A DNA stretch of 64,000 nt from Pantoea trifolii (GTDB taxonomy: Bacteria > Pseudomonadota > Gammaproteobacteria > Enterobacterales > Enterobacteriaceae): NCBI RefSeq assembly GCF_024506435.1, contig NZ_JANIET010000001.1:1612001-1676000 (forward strand), written 5' to 3'. Both the position numbers and the translations under genes were made by a program. The stretch's first letter is position 1. Each line of letters opens with the position of its first letter. Positions 56,465 through 64,000 of the stretch are shown one piece after another. Below the pieces are notes generated by a model. It had not been told where the DNA came from. It did no database searches and worked only from the letters and a program-made list of their open reading frames with translations.

Positions 56465-56483
56465 TATAAAACAGCGTTTCATT
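56465..56483 (-). promoter_or_regulatory. KdgR-like operator upstream of rhiTN
   Basis: On the minus strand AATGAAACGCTGTTTTATA fits the KdgR consensus AATRAAAYNNYRTTTYATT at all but the last base. It lies 169-187 nt upstream of the rhiT start. KdgR is the pectin-catabolism repressor, and control of rhiTN by KdgR is reported in Dickeya. The rest of the 356-bp gap must hold the rhiT and hinT promoters; nothing else was identified. Confidence 0.8.
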
Positions 56484-56652
56484 TTTGTGGTTAATGAGAT
56501 GTTGGAAATGCGAGTTGCAGCACAATGTGTGGCGAAGGGAGAAAACGGCGTAAAGGCAGTCATTTAATACAGGAAATGTGGTCCTGAGGTTGAAAGAAAT
56601 GGAATTCCTCACGCATACTGCCTGACTGAACTCAGGCTTAAGGAAATGCACC

Positions 56653-57003
56653 ATGGCTGAAGAAACCATTTTCAGTAAAATCATCCGTCGCGAGATCCCC
56701 GCCGACGTGGTTTATCAGGACGAACTGGTCACCGCCTTCCGTGATATCGCGCCCAAAGCGCCTACCCATATTCTGATCATCACCAACGTATTGATTCCCA
56801 CCGCCAACGATGTGCAGGCCGCACACGAGCAGGCGCTGGGCCGGATGATCACCGTGGCCGCCAAAATTGCCCGTGATGAAGGCATTGCCGAAGATGGCTA
56901 CCGTCTGATCATGAACTGCAATAGTCATGGCGGTCAGGAGGTTTATCACATCCATATGCATTTGGTCGGCGGTCAGCCGCTGGGCCCAATGTTGGCCATC
57001 TAA
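56653..57003 (+). CDS. hinT: Purine nucleoside phosphoramidase HinT
   Basis: HinT is a HIT-family hydrolase that cleaves AMP-lysine and other purine phosphoramidates. It has 116 residues (E. coli 119). The histidine triad is H99-I-H101-M-H103 ([11 protein letters not shown]), with [16 protein letters not shown] at the N-terminus. ycfL follows 17 nt on. Confidence 0.96.
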   Translation: MAEETIFSKIIRREIPADVVYQDELVTAFRDIAPKAPTHILIITNVLIPTANDVQAAHEQALGRMITVAAKIARDEGIAEDGYRLIMNCNSHGGQEVYHIHMHLVGGQPLGPMLAI

Positions 57004-57020
57004 CTCAGGCGGACAAATTG

Positions 57021-57386
57021 ATGCGTCAATGGCTGAGTGGCTTGCTGTTGCTGACCCTTGCCGGTTGCAGCAGCGATAAGCCGATGATTAATACCTCGCA
57101 GTCGCTGGTAATGGAATCGTCTGTATTATCCGCGGGCATTATTACCGATGATCCGAAGTTGACCGAACAAGATGGTCAGCAGCGTGCCATGAGCGTGTTG
57201 TACAACCAGCGGGAAACGCCGGTGAAGGTGAACTATCGTTTCTATTGGTACGACGACAAAGGATTGGAAATCACGCCGGAAGAGCCAGCGCAGAGCCAAA
57301 TTGTCCCGGCGCACGGCAGCGTAGAAGTGGCCTCACAAATGGGCAATCCGACCGCCAGTAAGGTGCGTCTCTATCTTTATCTTTGA
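57021..57386 (+). CDS. ycfL: YcfL family lipoprotein
   Basis: A 121-residue lipoprotein of the DUF1425 family (E. coli YcfL about 125). The signal ends LLTLAGC with lipidated Cys near residue 16. RFYWYDDKGLEI and KVRLYLYL are family features. The ATG at 57021 is preferred over an adjacent TTG. The function is unknown; the family sits next to lpoB. Confidence 0.9.
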   Translation: MRQWLSGLLLLTLAGCSSDKPMINTSQSLVMESSVLSAGIITDDPKLTEQDGQQRAMSVLYNQRETPVKVNYRFYWYDDKGLEITPEEPAQSQIVPAHGSVEVASQMGNPTASKVRLYLYL

Positions 57387-57396
57387 GGAGTAAGCT

Positions 57397-57993
57397 GTGA
57401 TTCGCAGTGTAAAACGTTCGGGCGCGTTGTTATTTGCGCTAATGCTCACCGGTTGTGTGGTGAAACAACAGACGCCAGCGCCGGTAGAACCCACGCAGCC
57501 AACTACGCCAACGCAGCCGGTTGAACCGACGCCGCAGCCGGTGCCGCCGCCAGAAACCGTACCGCAGCCACCGAAGCTGAAAACCATTAACTGGGATGCC
57601 AGCGTCCAGCCGTTGGTCGGCAAGATGGTGCAATCTTCAGGCGTGAATCCTGGCAGCGTATTGCTGGTGGACCGCATCAAGAACAGCACCAACGGCGCGT
57701 TGCAAACCGATAAAGCTACCGATGCGATTCAGAATGCGCTGGCCAACAACGGCAAGTTCACGCTGATCACTCCGGAACAGCTGGCGCAGGCCAAGCAGAC
57801 GCTGGGCTTATCGCCGGATGACAGCCTCAACTCGCGCAGTAAAGCGATTGGCCTGGCGCGCAACGTTAACGCGCAGTATGTGCTGTACAGCAATGCGCAG
57901 GGCGATGTGAAAGCTCCAACGCTGCAAATGCAGCTGATGCTGGTGCAAACCGGTGAAATCATCTGGTCAGGAAACGGTGTTGCTCAACCCTGA
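57397..57993 (+). CDS. lpoB: Penicillin-binding protein activator LpoB
   Basis: LpoB is the outer membrane lipoprotein that reaches through the periplasm to activate PBP1b. It has 198 residues (E. coli 213). GTG at 57397 follows GAGGAG at 6 nt. The lipobox is LMLTGC. A Pro-rich disordered linker (about residues 27-60, with PTQP and PPPE repeats) is shorter than in E. coli. The globular domain has GSVLLVDRIKNSTNGAL and TLQMQLMLVQTGEIIWSGNG. Confidence 0.94.
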   Translation: MIRSVKRSGALLFALMLTGCVVKQQTPAPVEPTQPTTPTQPVEPTPQPVPPPETVPQPPKLKTINWDASVQPLVGKMVQSSGVNPGSVLLVDRIKNSTNGALQTDKATDAIQNALANNGKFTLITPEQLAQAKQTLGLSPDDSLNSRSKAIGLARNVNAQYVLYSNAQGDVKAPTLQMQLMLVQTGEIIWSGNGVAQP

Positions 57994-58795
57994 TCCTCAG
58001 CTGCAAAACCTGATTCAGCAACAATGGCCGACGGCGCAAGCTGCCGGTCATTTTTTCGCGCTGCCGGGACTGAGCGGGCAAAGCGTGCGCGTGCAAACGG
58101 AACAGGGCGAGTTGCTGGCGCGACGTGCGCCGCCGCAGCCGATCCCGTTTGTCGATCGCCAGCGCGAATATCGCATTCTGCAGCAGCTCAGATATGCAGA
58201 GCTCGGGGCGCAGCCGCTGGCGTGGCGCGATCCCTGGCTTCTGCAAAGCTGGTTACCGGGCGAAGTGCTCACCTCCACGCAGTTTAACGCGCAGCGGGAG
58301 GCGATTGTGGTGCTGCTGCAGCGCCTGCATCAACAGCCGCTCACCGGCTATCGTTTACGATTAGCGCCGCTGCTGCAGCGCTATTGGCAACTTTGCCAGC
58401 AGCGTCACTGGCGCTGGCAGCGTCGTCTGCAACGCTTATTACAGCAGGGCGAACCGCAGCCGCTGCGCCTGGCACCGCTGCATATGGATGTCCACGCCGG
58501 TAACCTGATTGCTACGCCTGCCGGTTTGCGCCTGATCGACTGGGAATATGCCGCCGATGGCGACGTGGCGCTGGAGCTGGCGGCGGTCTGTGCGGTTGAT
58601 GGCGATACGCGTCCAGCGTGGATTGCCGAGTACGCCGCGCGCGCGAAGTTGGATGAGCACGAACTGGCGCGGCAGATGCAGCGCTGGCAGCCGTGGTTGC
58701 AACTGCTGATGGCCAGCTGGTATCAGCTGCGCGCTGAGCAGAGCCAGGATGACACCTTACAACAGCTGGCGCAGGCCAGTTGGCACGACCTTTAA
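57977..58795 (+). CDS. thiK: Thiamine kinase
   Basis: ThiK phosphorylates thiamine to thiamine phosphate in salvage. It has 272 residues (E. coli 274). The choline-kinase-like fold has the Brenner motif LAPLHMDVHAGNLI with catalytic Asp and Asn, and RLIDWEYAADGDVALELA with the metal-binding Asp. The GTG at 57977 is chosen as it has AGGAAAC just upstream and overlaps lpoB by 17 nt; a GTG at 57953 is the alternative. The N-terminal half is divergent from E. coli. Confidence 0.88.
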   Translation: MLLNPDPQLQNLIQQQWPTAQAAGHFFALPGLSGQSVRVQTEQGELLARRAPPQPIPFVDRQREYRILQQLRYAELGAQPLAWRDPWLLQSWLPGEVLTSTQFNAQREAIVVLLQRLHQQPLTGYRLRLAPLLQRYWQLCQQRHWRWQRRLQRLLQQGEPQPLRLAPLHMDVHAGNLIATPAGLRLIDWEYAADGDVALELAAVCAVDGDTRPAWIAEYAARAKLDEHELARQMQRWQPWLQLLMASWYQLRAEQSQDDTLQQLAQASWHDL

Positions 58796-58810
58796 CGTAG
58801 GATTTTAATC

Positions 58811-59854
58811 ATGACCATGAACACGCCTGGACCGCTGATGCTCGACGTCGAAAGCTATGAGCTGGACGCCGAAGAACGCGAGATTCTGCAGCATCCGCTG
58901 GTAGGCGGACTGATTCTGTTTGCCCGCAACTTCCACGATGTCGACCAACTGGCAGAGCTGGTGCGCCAGATTCGCGCCGCGTCGCGCCATCGTCTGGTGG
59001 TCGCGGTGGATCAGGAAGGCGGGCGCGTGCAGCGTTTCCGCGACGGCTTCACGCAGTTGCCGGCCATGCAATCCTTCGCCGCGCTGCACGATCTCAATAG
59101 TGCCGGTGAACTGGCGCAGCAGGCGGGCTGGCAGATGGCGTCGGAAATGATCGCCATGGATATCGACATCAGTTTCGCGCCGGTACTCGACATTGGTCAC
59201 ATCAGCGCGGCGATTGGCGATCGTTCGTTCCATGAAGATCCGGCTATCGCACTGCAAGTCGCGCGTCATTTTATCAACGGCATGCATGAAGCGGGTATGA
59301 AAACCACTGGCAAACACTTCCCCGGTCACGGTGCGGTCAGCGCGGATTCGCACAAAGAGACGCCGCACGACAACCGCGATGCCGCCACGCTGCGTCAGCA
59401 TGACATGGCGATCTTTAAGCAGTTGATCAATGAGCAGCTGCTCGATGCGGTGATGCCAGCGCACGTTATCTATACTGAGGTGGATCCGTTGCCCGCCAGC
59501 GGTTCACCCTACTGGCTGCAAACCGTGTTGCGCCAAGAGCTCAGCTTCCACGGCGTGATTTTCTCCGACGATTTGTCGATGGAAGGTGCCGCCGTGATGG
59601 GCAGCTACGCCGAACGCGCACAGCAGTCGCTGAATGCCGGTTGCGATATGATCCTGGTGTGCAATCAGCGCGCCGGCGCGGTGAGCGTACTGGATAACTT
59701 GACGCCGATCGGGGCAGAGCGCGTGACGCAGTTATACCATCAAGGGCGTTTTACCCGTCAAAGCCTGCTGGCAAGCGAGCGCTGGCGGCAAAATCAGCGT
59801 CAGCTCAGCGCATTGCAAGAGCGCTGGCTGGCGCACAAAGCTTCGGGCAGATAA
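58811..59854 (+). CDS. nagZ: Beta-N-acetylhexosaminidase NagZ
   Basis: NagZ is the cytoplasmic GH3 enzyme that cleaves GlcNAc from anhydro-muropeptides in cell wall recycling, and so affects AmpC induction. It has 347 residues (E. coli 341), the extra ones at the N-terminus. The substrate loop is [10 protein letters not shown], and the nucleophile is D253 in [28 protein letters not shown] is conserved. Confidence 0.96.
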   Translation: MTMNTPGPLMLDVESYELDAEEREILQHPLVGGLILFARNFHDVDQLAELVRQIRAASRHRLVVAVDQEGGRVQRFRDGFTQLPAMQSFAALHDLNSAGELAQQAGWQMASEMIAMDIDISFAPVLDIGHISAAIGDRSFHEDPAIALQVARHFINGMHEAGMKTTGKHFPGHGAVSADSHKETPHDNRDAATLRQHDMAIFKQLINEQLLDAVMPAHVIYTEVDPLPASGSPYWLQTVLRQELSFHGVIFSDDLSMEGAAVMGSYAERAQQSLNAGCDMILVCNQRAGAVSVLDNLTPIGAERVTQLYHQGRFTRQSLLASERWRQNQRQLSALQERWLAHKASGR

Positions 59855-59892
59855 GCCGCGCTGCCCGGATTTATTCCACGCTGAGGAAAATC

Positions 59893-60435
59893 ATGATCAT
59901 CTATCTGCACGGTTTTGATTCCAACAGTCCGGGCAACCATGAAAAGGTGCTGCAGCTGCAGTTTATTGACCCGGACGTCAGATTAGTCAGCTACAGCACC
60001 CGTCATCCCAAACACGACATGCAGTTTCTGCTGAAAGAGTGCGACAAGCTGCTGCAACAGGGCGACGATGCGCATCCGCTGATTTGCGGGGTTGGGCTGG
60101 GCGGTTATTGGGCCGAGCGCATTGGCTTCCTGTGTGGCATGCGTCAGGTGATCTTTAATCCCAATCTGTTCCCATTTGAGAACATGGAAGGCAAAATCGA
60201 TCGCCCGGAAGAGTATCTCGATATTGCTACCAAGTGCGTGAATGATTTCCGCGAGAAGAACCGCGAAAAGTGTCTGGCGATTTTGTCTCGTCAGGATGAA
60301 GCGCTGGATAATCAGCGCAGCGCGGCGTATCTGCAGCCGTTCTATGAAATCATCTGGGATGACGCAGCCAGCCACAAATTCAAGAACATCGCGCCACATC
60401 TACAACGCATCAAAGCCTTCAAACTCCTCGCCTGA
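59893..60435 (+). CDS. ycfP: Alpha/beta hydrolase-like protein YcfP (UPF0227)
   Basis: The 180 residues equal E. coli. It starts [31 protein letters not shown]. The nucleophile-elbow position reads [14 protein letters not shown], where the usual GxSxG serine is replaced by L, so hydrolase activity is doubtful. Function unknown. It follows nagZ in the same direction. Confidence 0.92.
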   Translation: MIIYLHGFDSNSPGNHEKVLQLQFIDPDVRLVSYSTRHPKHDMQFLLKECDKLLQQGDDAHPLICGVGLGGYWAERIGFLCGMRQVIFNPNLFPFENMEGKIDRPEEYLDIATKCVNDFREKNREKCLAILSRQDEALDNQRSAAYLQPFYEIIWDDAASHKFKNIAPHLQRIKAFKLLA

Positions 60436-60499
60436 CCATTGTTGCGCCGTGTGACGCGGCGCATAAAATGTGTAACATTCTGATAATGCTGCTGAAAGA

Positions 60500-60513
60500 T
60501 TGATGTACATCAA
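60500..60513 (+). promoter_or_regulatory. FNR site of ndh
   Basis: TTGATGTACATCAA matches the FNR consensus TTGAT-N4-ATCAA exactly, 135-148 nt upstream of the start. In E. coli FNR represses ndh without oxygen. Confidence 0.9.
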
Positions 60514-60647
60514 TTTTCTTATGTGATGTCTTTGACGCCGTGATATTCTGCCCTCAGCTCGCGATTTAACGTCGCCAACCCTATGTTTATTAAGGTTTTT
60601 ATTAACCATTAATTAACTATTGGTTTACAACTTTGAGGGGGTCTTTG

Positions 60648-61952
60648 TTGACTACATCTATGGAAAAAATCGTTATCATCGGCGGTGGTGCTGGCGGCTT
60701 AGAGCTGGCAACGCAGCTCGGTCACAAGCTGGGACGCAAGAAAAAGGCCGAGATCATTCTGGTCGATCGTAATCACAGCCATCTGTGGAAACCGCTGCTG
60801 CATGAAGTGGCAACCGGTTCGATGGACGAAGGGATTGATGCGCTGAGCTATCTGGCGCACGCGCGCAATCACGGCTTCCAGTTCCAGCTGGGATCGCTTA
60901 CGCAAATCAACCGTGAAAACAAAACCCTTGAGCTGGCTGAAATTCGCGATGCGGAAGGCGCACTGTTAGTGCCGCAGCGTGAGCTGGCCTACGATCGCCT
61001 CGTTATTGCGCTTGGCAGCACCTCAAATGACTTCGGCACGCCGGGCGTGAAAGATCACTGCATCTTCCTTGATAACCCGCATCAGGCGCGTCGTTTCCAC
61101 AACGAAATGCTCAACCTGTTCCTGCGTTTCTCGGCCAGCGAAGGCAGCCTGGAAAAAGTGAATATTGCGATTGTCGGCGGCGGTGCTACCGGCGTGGAAC
61201 TCTCTGCTGAGTTGTATAACGCGGTGAAACAGCTGCACAGCTACGGCTACAAAGGTCTGGATAGCAGCTCGCTGAACGTCACGCTGGTGGAAGCCGGTGA
61301 ACGCATTCTGCCTGCGCTGCCACCGCGTATCTCGGCGGCGGCGCATCAGGAGCTGACCAAACTTGGCGTGCGCGTGTTGACGCAAACCATGGTCACCAGC
61401 GCCACCGAAAACGGTTTGAATACCAAAGGCGGCGAATTCATCGAGGCCGATCTGATGGTGTGGGCGGCCGGTATCAAAGCGCCAGATTTCCTGAAAGAGA
61501 TTGGCGGACTGGAAACCAACCGCATCAATCAGCTGGTGGTGAAAGAGACGCTGCAAACCACGCTGGATGACGACATCTACGCCATTGGTGATTGCGCCTC
61601 CTGCGCGCTGCCGGGTGGCGGATTTGTGCCGCCGCGCGCGCAGTCAGCGCATCAGATGGCATCGCGCGCGCTGGAGAACATCCTTGCACAGCGTAAAGAT
61701 AAACCATTGAAAGCCTATGTTTATAAAGATCACGGCTCGCTGGTATCGCTGTCGCGCTTCAGCACCGTGGGCAGTTTGATGGGTAACCTGATGCGCGGCT
61801 CGATGATGGTGGAAGGGCGCATTGCGCGTTTTGTCTACATCTCTCTATATCGTATGCACCAGATTGCGCTCCACGGATACTTCAAGACCGGTCTGATGAT
61901 GCTGGTCGGCAGTCTTAACCGCGTACTGCGTCCGCGCCTCAAGCTGCACTGA
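60648..61952 (+). CDS. ndh: NADH:quinone oxidoreductase II
   Basis: Ndh is the single-subunit, non-proton-pumping NADH dehydrogenase of the inner membrane. It has 434 residues, as E. coli. TTG at 60648 is the start, as in E. coli ((M)[13 protein letters not shown]), with GAGGGGG 8 nt before. FAD-binding GGGAGGLE and NADH-binding [17 protein letters not shown] are present, and AIGDCASC binds the flavin. The C-terminal amphipathic helices are in [34 protein letters not shown]. Confidence 0.97.
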   Translation: MTTSMEKIVIIGGGAGGLELATQLGHKLGRKKKAEIILVDRNHSHLWKPLLHEVATGSMDEGIDALSYLAHARNHGFQFQLGSLTQINRENKTLELAEIRDAEGALLVPQRELAYDRLVIALGSTSNDFGTPGVKDHCIFLDNPHQARRFHNEMLNLFLRFSASEGSLEKVNIAIVGGGATGVELSAELYNAVKQLHSYGYKGLDSSSLNVTLVEAGERILPALPPRISAAAHQELTKLGVRVLTQTMVTSATENGLNTKGGEFIEADLMVWAAGIKAPDFLKEIGGLETNRINQLVVKETLQTTLDDDIYAIGDCASCALPGGGFVPPRAQSAHQMASRALENILAQRKDKPLKAYVYKDHGSLVSLSRFSTVGSLMGNLMRGSMMVEGRIARFVYISLYRMHQIALHGYFKTGLMMLVGSLNRVLRPRLKLH

Positions 61953-61992
61953 TGATTTTCGGGCGGTGAATGCCGCCCCACGCCACGTCAGC

Positions 61993-62038
61993 TGCCGTAA
62001 CCCGCTGAAAACTTCACGTTCAGCTTAAGGTTACGGCA
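61993..62038. other. Nested stem-loop between ndh and ycfJ
   Basis: Outer arms TGCCGTAACC / GGTTACGGCA (10 bp) and inner GCTGAA / TTCAGC (6 bp) form one long stem with a bulge and a 9-nt loop. No U-tract. A smaller GGGCGG/CCGCCC hairpin (61961-61978) stands just after ndh. The rest of this 297-bp gap holds the presumed ycfJ promoter. Confidence 0.6.
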
Positions 62039-62249
62039 CTATTTCACCTGCTCTCAGAACTCTCCTAAAAGCTGGCCCTGATGGGTTTCCGCTGCGTTTC
62101 CTCCATTAATCTGATGTTGCAATTACGGTCCATCTGTAAAACTTATTACCAACAAACACGGCGCGGCGCGCACGCCGGTTATGCCTCGGCTACATCAGGA
62201 TTTCGTAGCGGCAGGAATGCGCGGTAACAACCTTCAGGAGGACATTCCT

Positions 62250-62792
62250 GTGAATAAATCAATGTTAGCGGGTATCGGTATCGGCGTAGCAGCAGCGTTA
62301 GGCGTTGCCGCAGTCGCCAGCATGGATGTCTTCGATCGCGGCCCGCAGTATGCACAAGTTCTGTCGGCGACGCCGATCAAGGAGAGCATCAAGCAACCGC
62401 GACAGGAGTGTCGCAATGTGACGCTGACCCATCGTCGTGCGGTCCAGGATGAGAATCGCATTGCCGGTTCGGTGCTGGGTGCAGTAGCGGGCGGTGTGTT
62501 GGGCCATCAGTTTGGTGGTGGTCGCGGACGCGATGTGGCAACGGTAGCGGGCGCGTTGGCCGGTGGTTACGGTGGTAATCAGGTGCAGGGTGCGCTGCAG
62601 GATCGCGACACTTACACTACCAACGAGCAACGTTGCAAAACGGTATACGATAAACAGGAAAAAATGCTGGGTTATGACGTGACCTATAAAATAGGCGACC
62701 AGCAGGGCAAAATCCGCATGGAAAATGACCCTGGCACCCGCATTCCGCTGGACCGTAATGGTCAGCTAATCCTGAATTCGAATCAGGCCTAA
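62250..62792 (+). CDS. ycfJ: Glycine-zipper 2TM domain protein YcfJ
   Basis: A 180-residue envelope protein (E. coli YcfJ 179). The GTG at 62250 follows AGGAGG. A hydrophobic N-terminus (KSMLAGIGIGVAAALGVAAVAS) and a glycine-zipper segment GSVLGAVAGGVLGHQFGGGRGRDVATVAGALAGGYGGNQ span the membrane. The C-terminal EKMLGYDVTYKIGDQQGKIRM is conserved. Function is not defined; the family is linked to envelope stress. Confidence 0.92.
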   Translation: MNKSMLAGIGIGVAAALGVAAVASMDVFDRGPQYAQVLSATPIKESIKQPRQECRNVTLTHRRAVQDENRIAGSVLGAVAGGVLGHQFGGGRGRDVATVAGALAGGYGGNQVQGALQDRDTYTTNEQRCKTVYDKQEKMLGYDVTYKIGDQQGKIRMENDPGTRIPLDRNGQLILNSNQA

Positions 62793-62824
62793 TTGGGCAA
62801 AGATGCATCACAGCAGCAGTAACA

Positions 62825-62848
62825 AAAAAGCGCCGCAAGGCGCTTTTT
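62825..62848. terminator. Bidirectional terminator between ycfJ and mfd
   Basis: Stem AAAAAGCGCC / GGCGCTTTTT with GCAA loop; a T run on both strands. Confidence 0.92.
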
Positions 62849-62874
62849 CGTATCACACATCATCTCAGCCATAG

Positions 62875-62894
62875 GGTCGCCATTTATGGCGACC
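62875..62894. repeat. CGCCAT-TT-ATGGCG hairpin, copy 2
   Basis: GGTCGCCAT-TT-ATGGCGACC, a 9-bp inverted repeat. The 14-nt core equals the element at 35585-35598. Both copies lie beside terminators between genes. Confidence 0.7.
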
Positions 62895-62909
62895 TTCCGA
62901 AACACAACA

Positions 62910-64000
62910 TCAAACCCGATTTTTCGCCAGCTCGCTGACAAAATCCTGCACCCATTCCATACGGATTTTCCGGTCCGCCATGTCGCGGGTGAATTTCAGG
63001 CGCGTTGGGCCATCCAGTTTCCACTGCTTAGGATCTTTCTGCAGCAGGCCAATCAGCCAGCCCGGATCAACCTGATTCTGCGGCGCAAACTCAAAGAAAC
63101 CGCCTTTGTCGCTGGCTTCAATCTTACGAATCCCCAACTGGCGCGCCACTAAACGCAGCCCGGCGATATCCAGCAGATTCCGCGCCGCATCCGGCAGTTT
63201 GCCGAAGCGGTCAATCATCTCAACTTTCAGCTCCGCCAAATCCTGCTCATCCGCCGCGCTGGCGACGCGCTTGTAGAGCGACAAGCGGGTATTCACGTCC
63301 GGGATAAAATCATCCGGCAGCAGGGCAGGCATGCGCAGTTCGATTTCGGTTTGATTGCTGGTGAGATCTTCCAGCGACGGCTCGCGGCCCGCCTTCAGCG
63401 CATCGACCGCATTCTCCAGCAGCTCCATATACAGCGTGAAGCCGATGGTTTCCATCTGGCCGCTCTGATCTTCGCCGAGCAGTTCACCCGCGCCGCGAAT
63501 CTCCAGATCGTGGGTTGCCAGCGCAAAACCGGCACCAAGATCTTCCAGCGACGCGATAGCTTCCAGACGCTTCTGCGCATCAGTGGTCATCGCTTTTGGA
63601 TGCGGCGTCAGCAGCCACGCATAGGCCTGATGGTGCGAACGTCCCACGCGGCCACGCAGCTGATGCAGCTGCGCCAGACCAAAGTGGTCGGCGCGTTCAA
63701 TGATAATGGTGTTGGCGCTGGGAACGTCGATACCGGTTTCGATGATGGTGGTACACACCAGCACGTTAAAGCGCTGATGGTGGAAATCATTCATCACCCG
63801 CTCGAGATCGCGTTCGCGCATCTGGCCGTGACCAATGGCAATACGCGCTTCCGGCACCAGATCGGCCAATCGCTGCGCCGCTTTCTCGATGTTTTCGACG
63901 TCATTGTAGAGATAGTAAACCTGGCCGCCGCGCAGCACTTCACGCAGGATCGCCTCGCGCACTACCAAGCTGTCGTACTCGCGCACAAAGGTTTTCACCG
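62910..64000 (-). CDS. mfd: Transcription-repair coupling factor Mfd, C-terminal part
   Basis: The frame stays open to the window edge, so about 363 C-terminal residues are present of a protein of about 1150. Mfd pushes stalled RNA polymerase off damaged DNA and recruits UvrA. Visible are helicase motifs (VLVCTTIIETGIDVPSANTIIIERADHFGLAQLHQLRGRVGRS, motifs V-VI), the translocation region HDLEIRGAGELLGEDQSGQ and the D7 autoinhibitory domain to the end (DFVSELAKNRV). An ATG at 63998-63996 is internal. Confidence 0.96.
   Translation of the reverse strand, partial: VKTFVREYDSLVVREAILREVLRGGQVYYLYNDVENIEKAAQRLADLVPEARIAIGHGQMRERDLERVMNDFHHQRFNVLVCTTIIETGIDVPSANTIIIERADHFGLAQLHQLRGRVGRSHHQAYAWLLTPHPKAMTTDAQKRLEAIASLEDLGAGFALATHDLEIRGAGELLGEDQSGQMETIGFTLYMELLENAVDALKAGREPSLEDLTSNQTEIELRMPALLPDDFIPDVNTRLSLYKRVASAADEQDLAELKVEMIDRFGKLPDAARNLLDIAGLRLVARQLGIRKIEASDKGGFFEFAPQNQVDPGWLIGLLQKDPKQWKLDGPTRLKFTRDMADRKIRMEWVQDFVSELAKNRV

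Noticed and set aside
1..64000. tRNA, rRNA, insertion sequence, integrase or prophage genes
   Set aside because: Looked for cloverleaf genes, transposase or integrase motifs and att-like repeats; none seen.

Overview
The window is a chromosomal segment from a Gram-negative gammaproteobacterium of the order Enterobacterales. Gene order follows the Escherichia coli block clsC-opgCGH ... lpxL ... pyrC ... murJ ... flg ... rne ... fab ... ptsG ... ndh ... mfd almost gene for gene, and most products look like close relatives of the E. coli proteins. Three departures suggest a plant-associated member of the Erwiniaceae, most likely Pantoea or Erwinia (inference): mdtG is missing beside lpxL, a rhamnogalacturonide catabolism operon (rhiT-rhiN) sits between ptsG and hinT where E. 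coli has fhuE, and comR-bhsA-ldtC is missing between ycfJ and mfd. No tRNA, rRNA, CRISPR array, insertion sequence, integrase or prophage gene was seen.

Layout. 1-8.6 kb: end of a glycosidase-like gene, then cardiolipin synthase C and the osmoregulated periplasmic glucan genes (opgC opposite opgGH), the YceK lipoprotein and acidic MsyB. 8.6-9.5 kb: a small AT-rich patch with one unrecognised cysteine-containing protein. 9.5-21.9 kb: lipid A acylation (lpxL), tRNA hydroxylation (trhO), yceIJ, solA, bssS, a small unknown coiled-coil gene, SOS-controlled dinI, pyrC, yceB, grxB, mdtH, rimJ, yceH, mviM. 22-23.5 kb: the lipid II flippase murJ. 23.8-35.5 kb: the flagellar rod, hook and ring cluster, flgAMN opposite flgBCDEFGHIJ and flgKL, with recognisable FlhDC and sigma-28 sites. 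35.7-39.3 kb: RNase E with its long leader. 39.5-51.7 kb: rluC, yceF, yceD-rpmF, the fatty acid synthesis genes plsX-fabHDG-acpP-fabF, then pabC-mltG-tmk-holB-ycfH. 51.8-53.4 kb: the glucose permease ptsG with CRP, Mlc and SgrS signals. 53.5-56.5 kb: rhiTN with a KdgR-like operator. 56.6-64 kb: hinT-ycfL-lpoB-thiK-nagZ-ycfP, FNR-controlled ndh, ycfJ and the 3' part of mfd.

Most of the window is core envelope, motility, RNA-processing and lipid metabolism. The points of greatest interest are short or non-coding: three kinds of structured intergenic repeat (murJ-flgN, ptsG-rhiN, and a CGCCAT-TT-ATGGCG hairpin found twice), a perfect TetR-type palindrome in front of mdtH, a conserved pyrC start-site-switch leader, and two small genes I cannot name (8634-8900 and 14947-15216). 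I found no clear wholly new multi-gene system.
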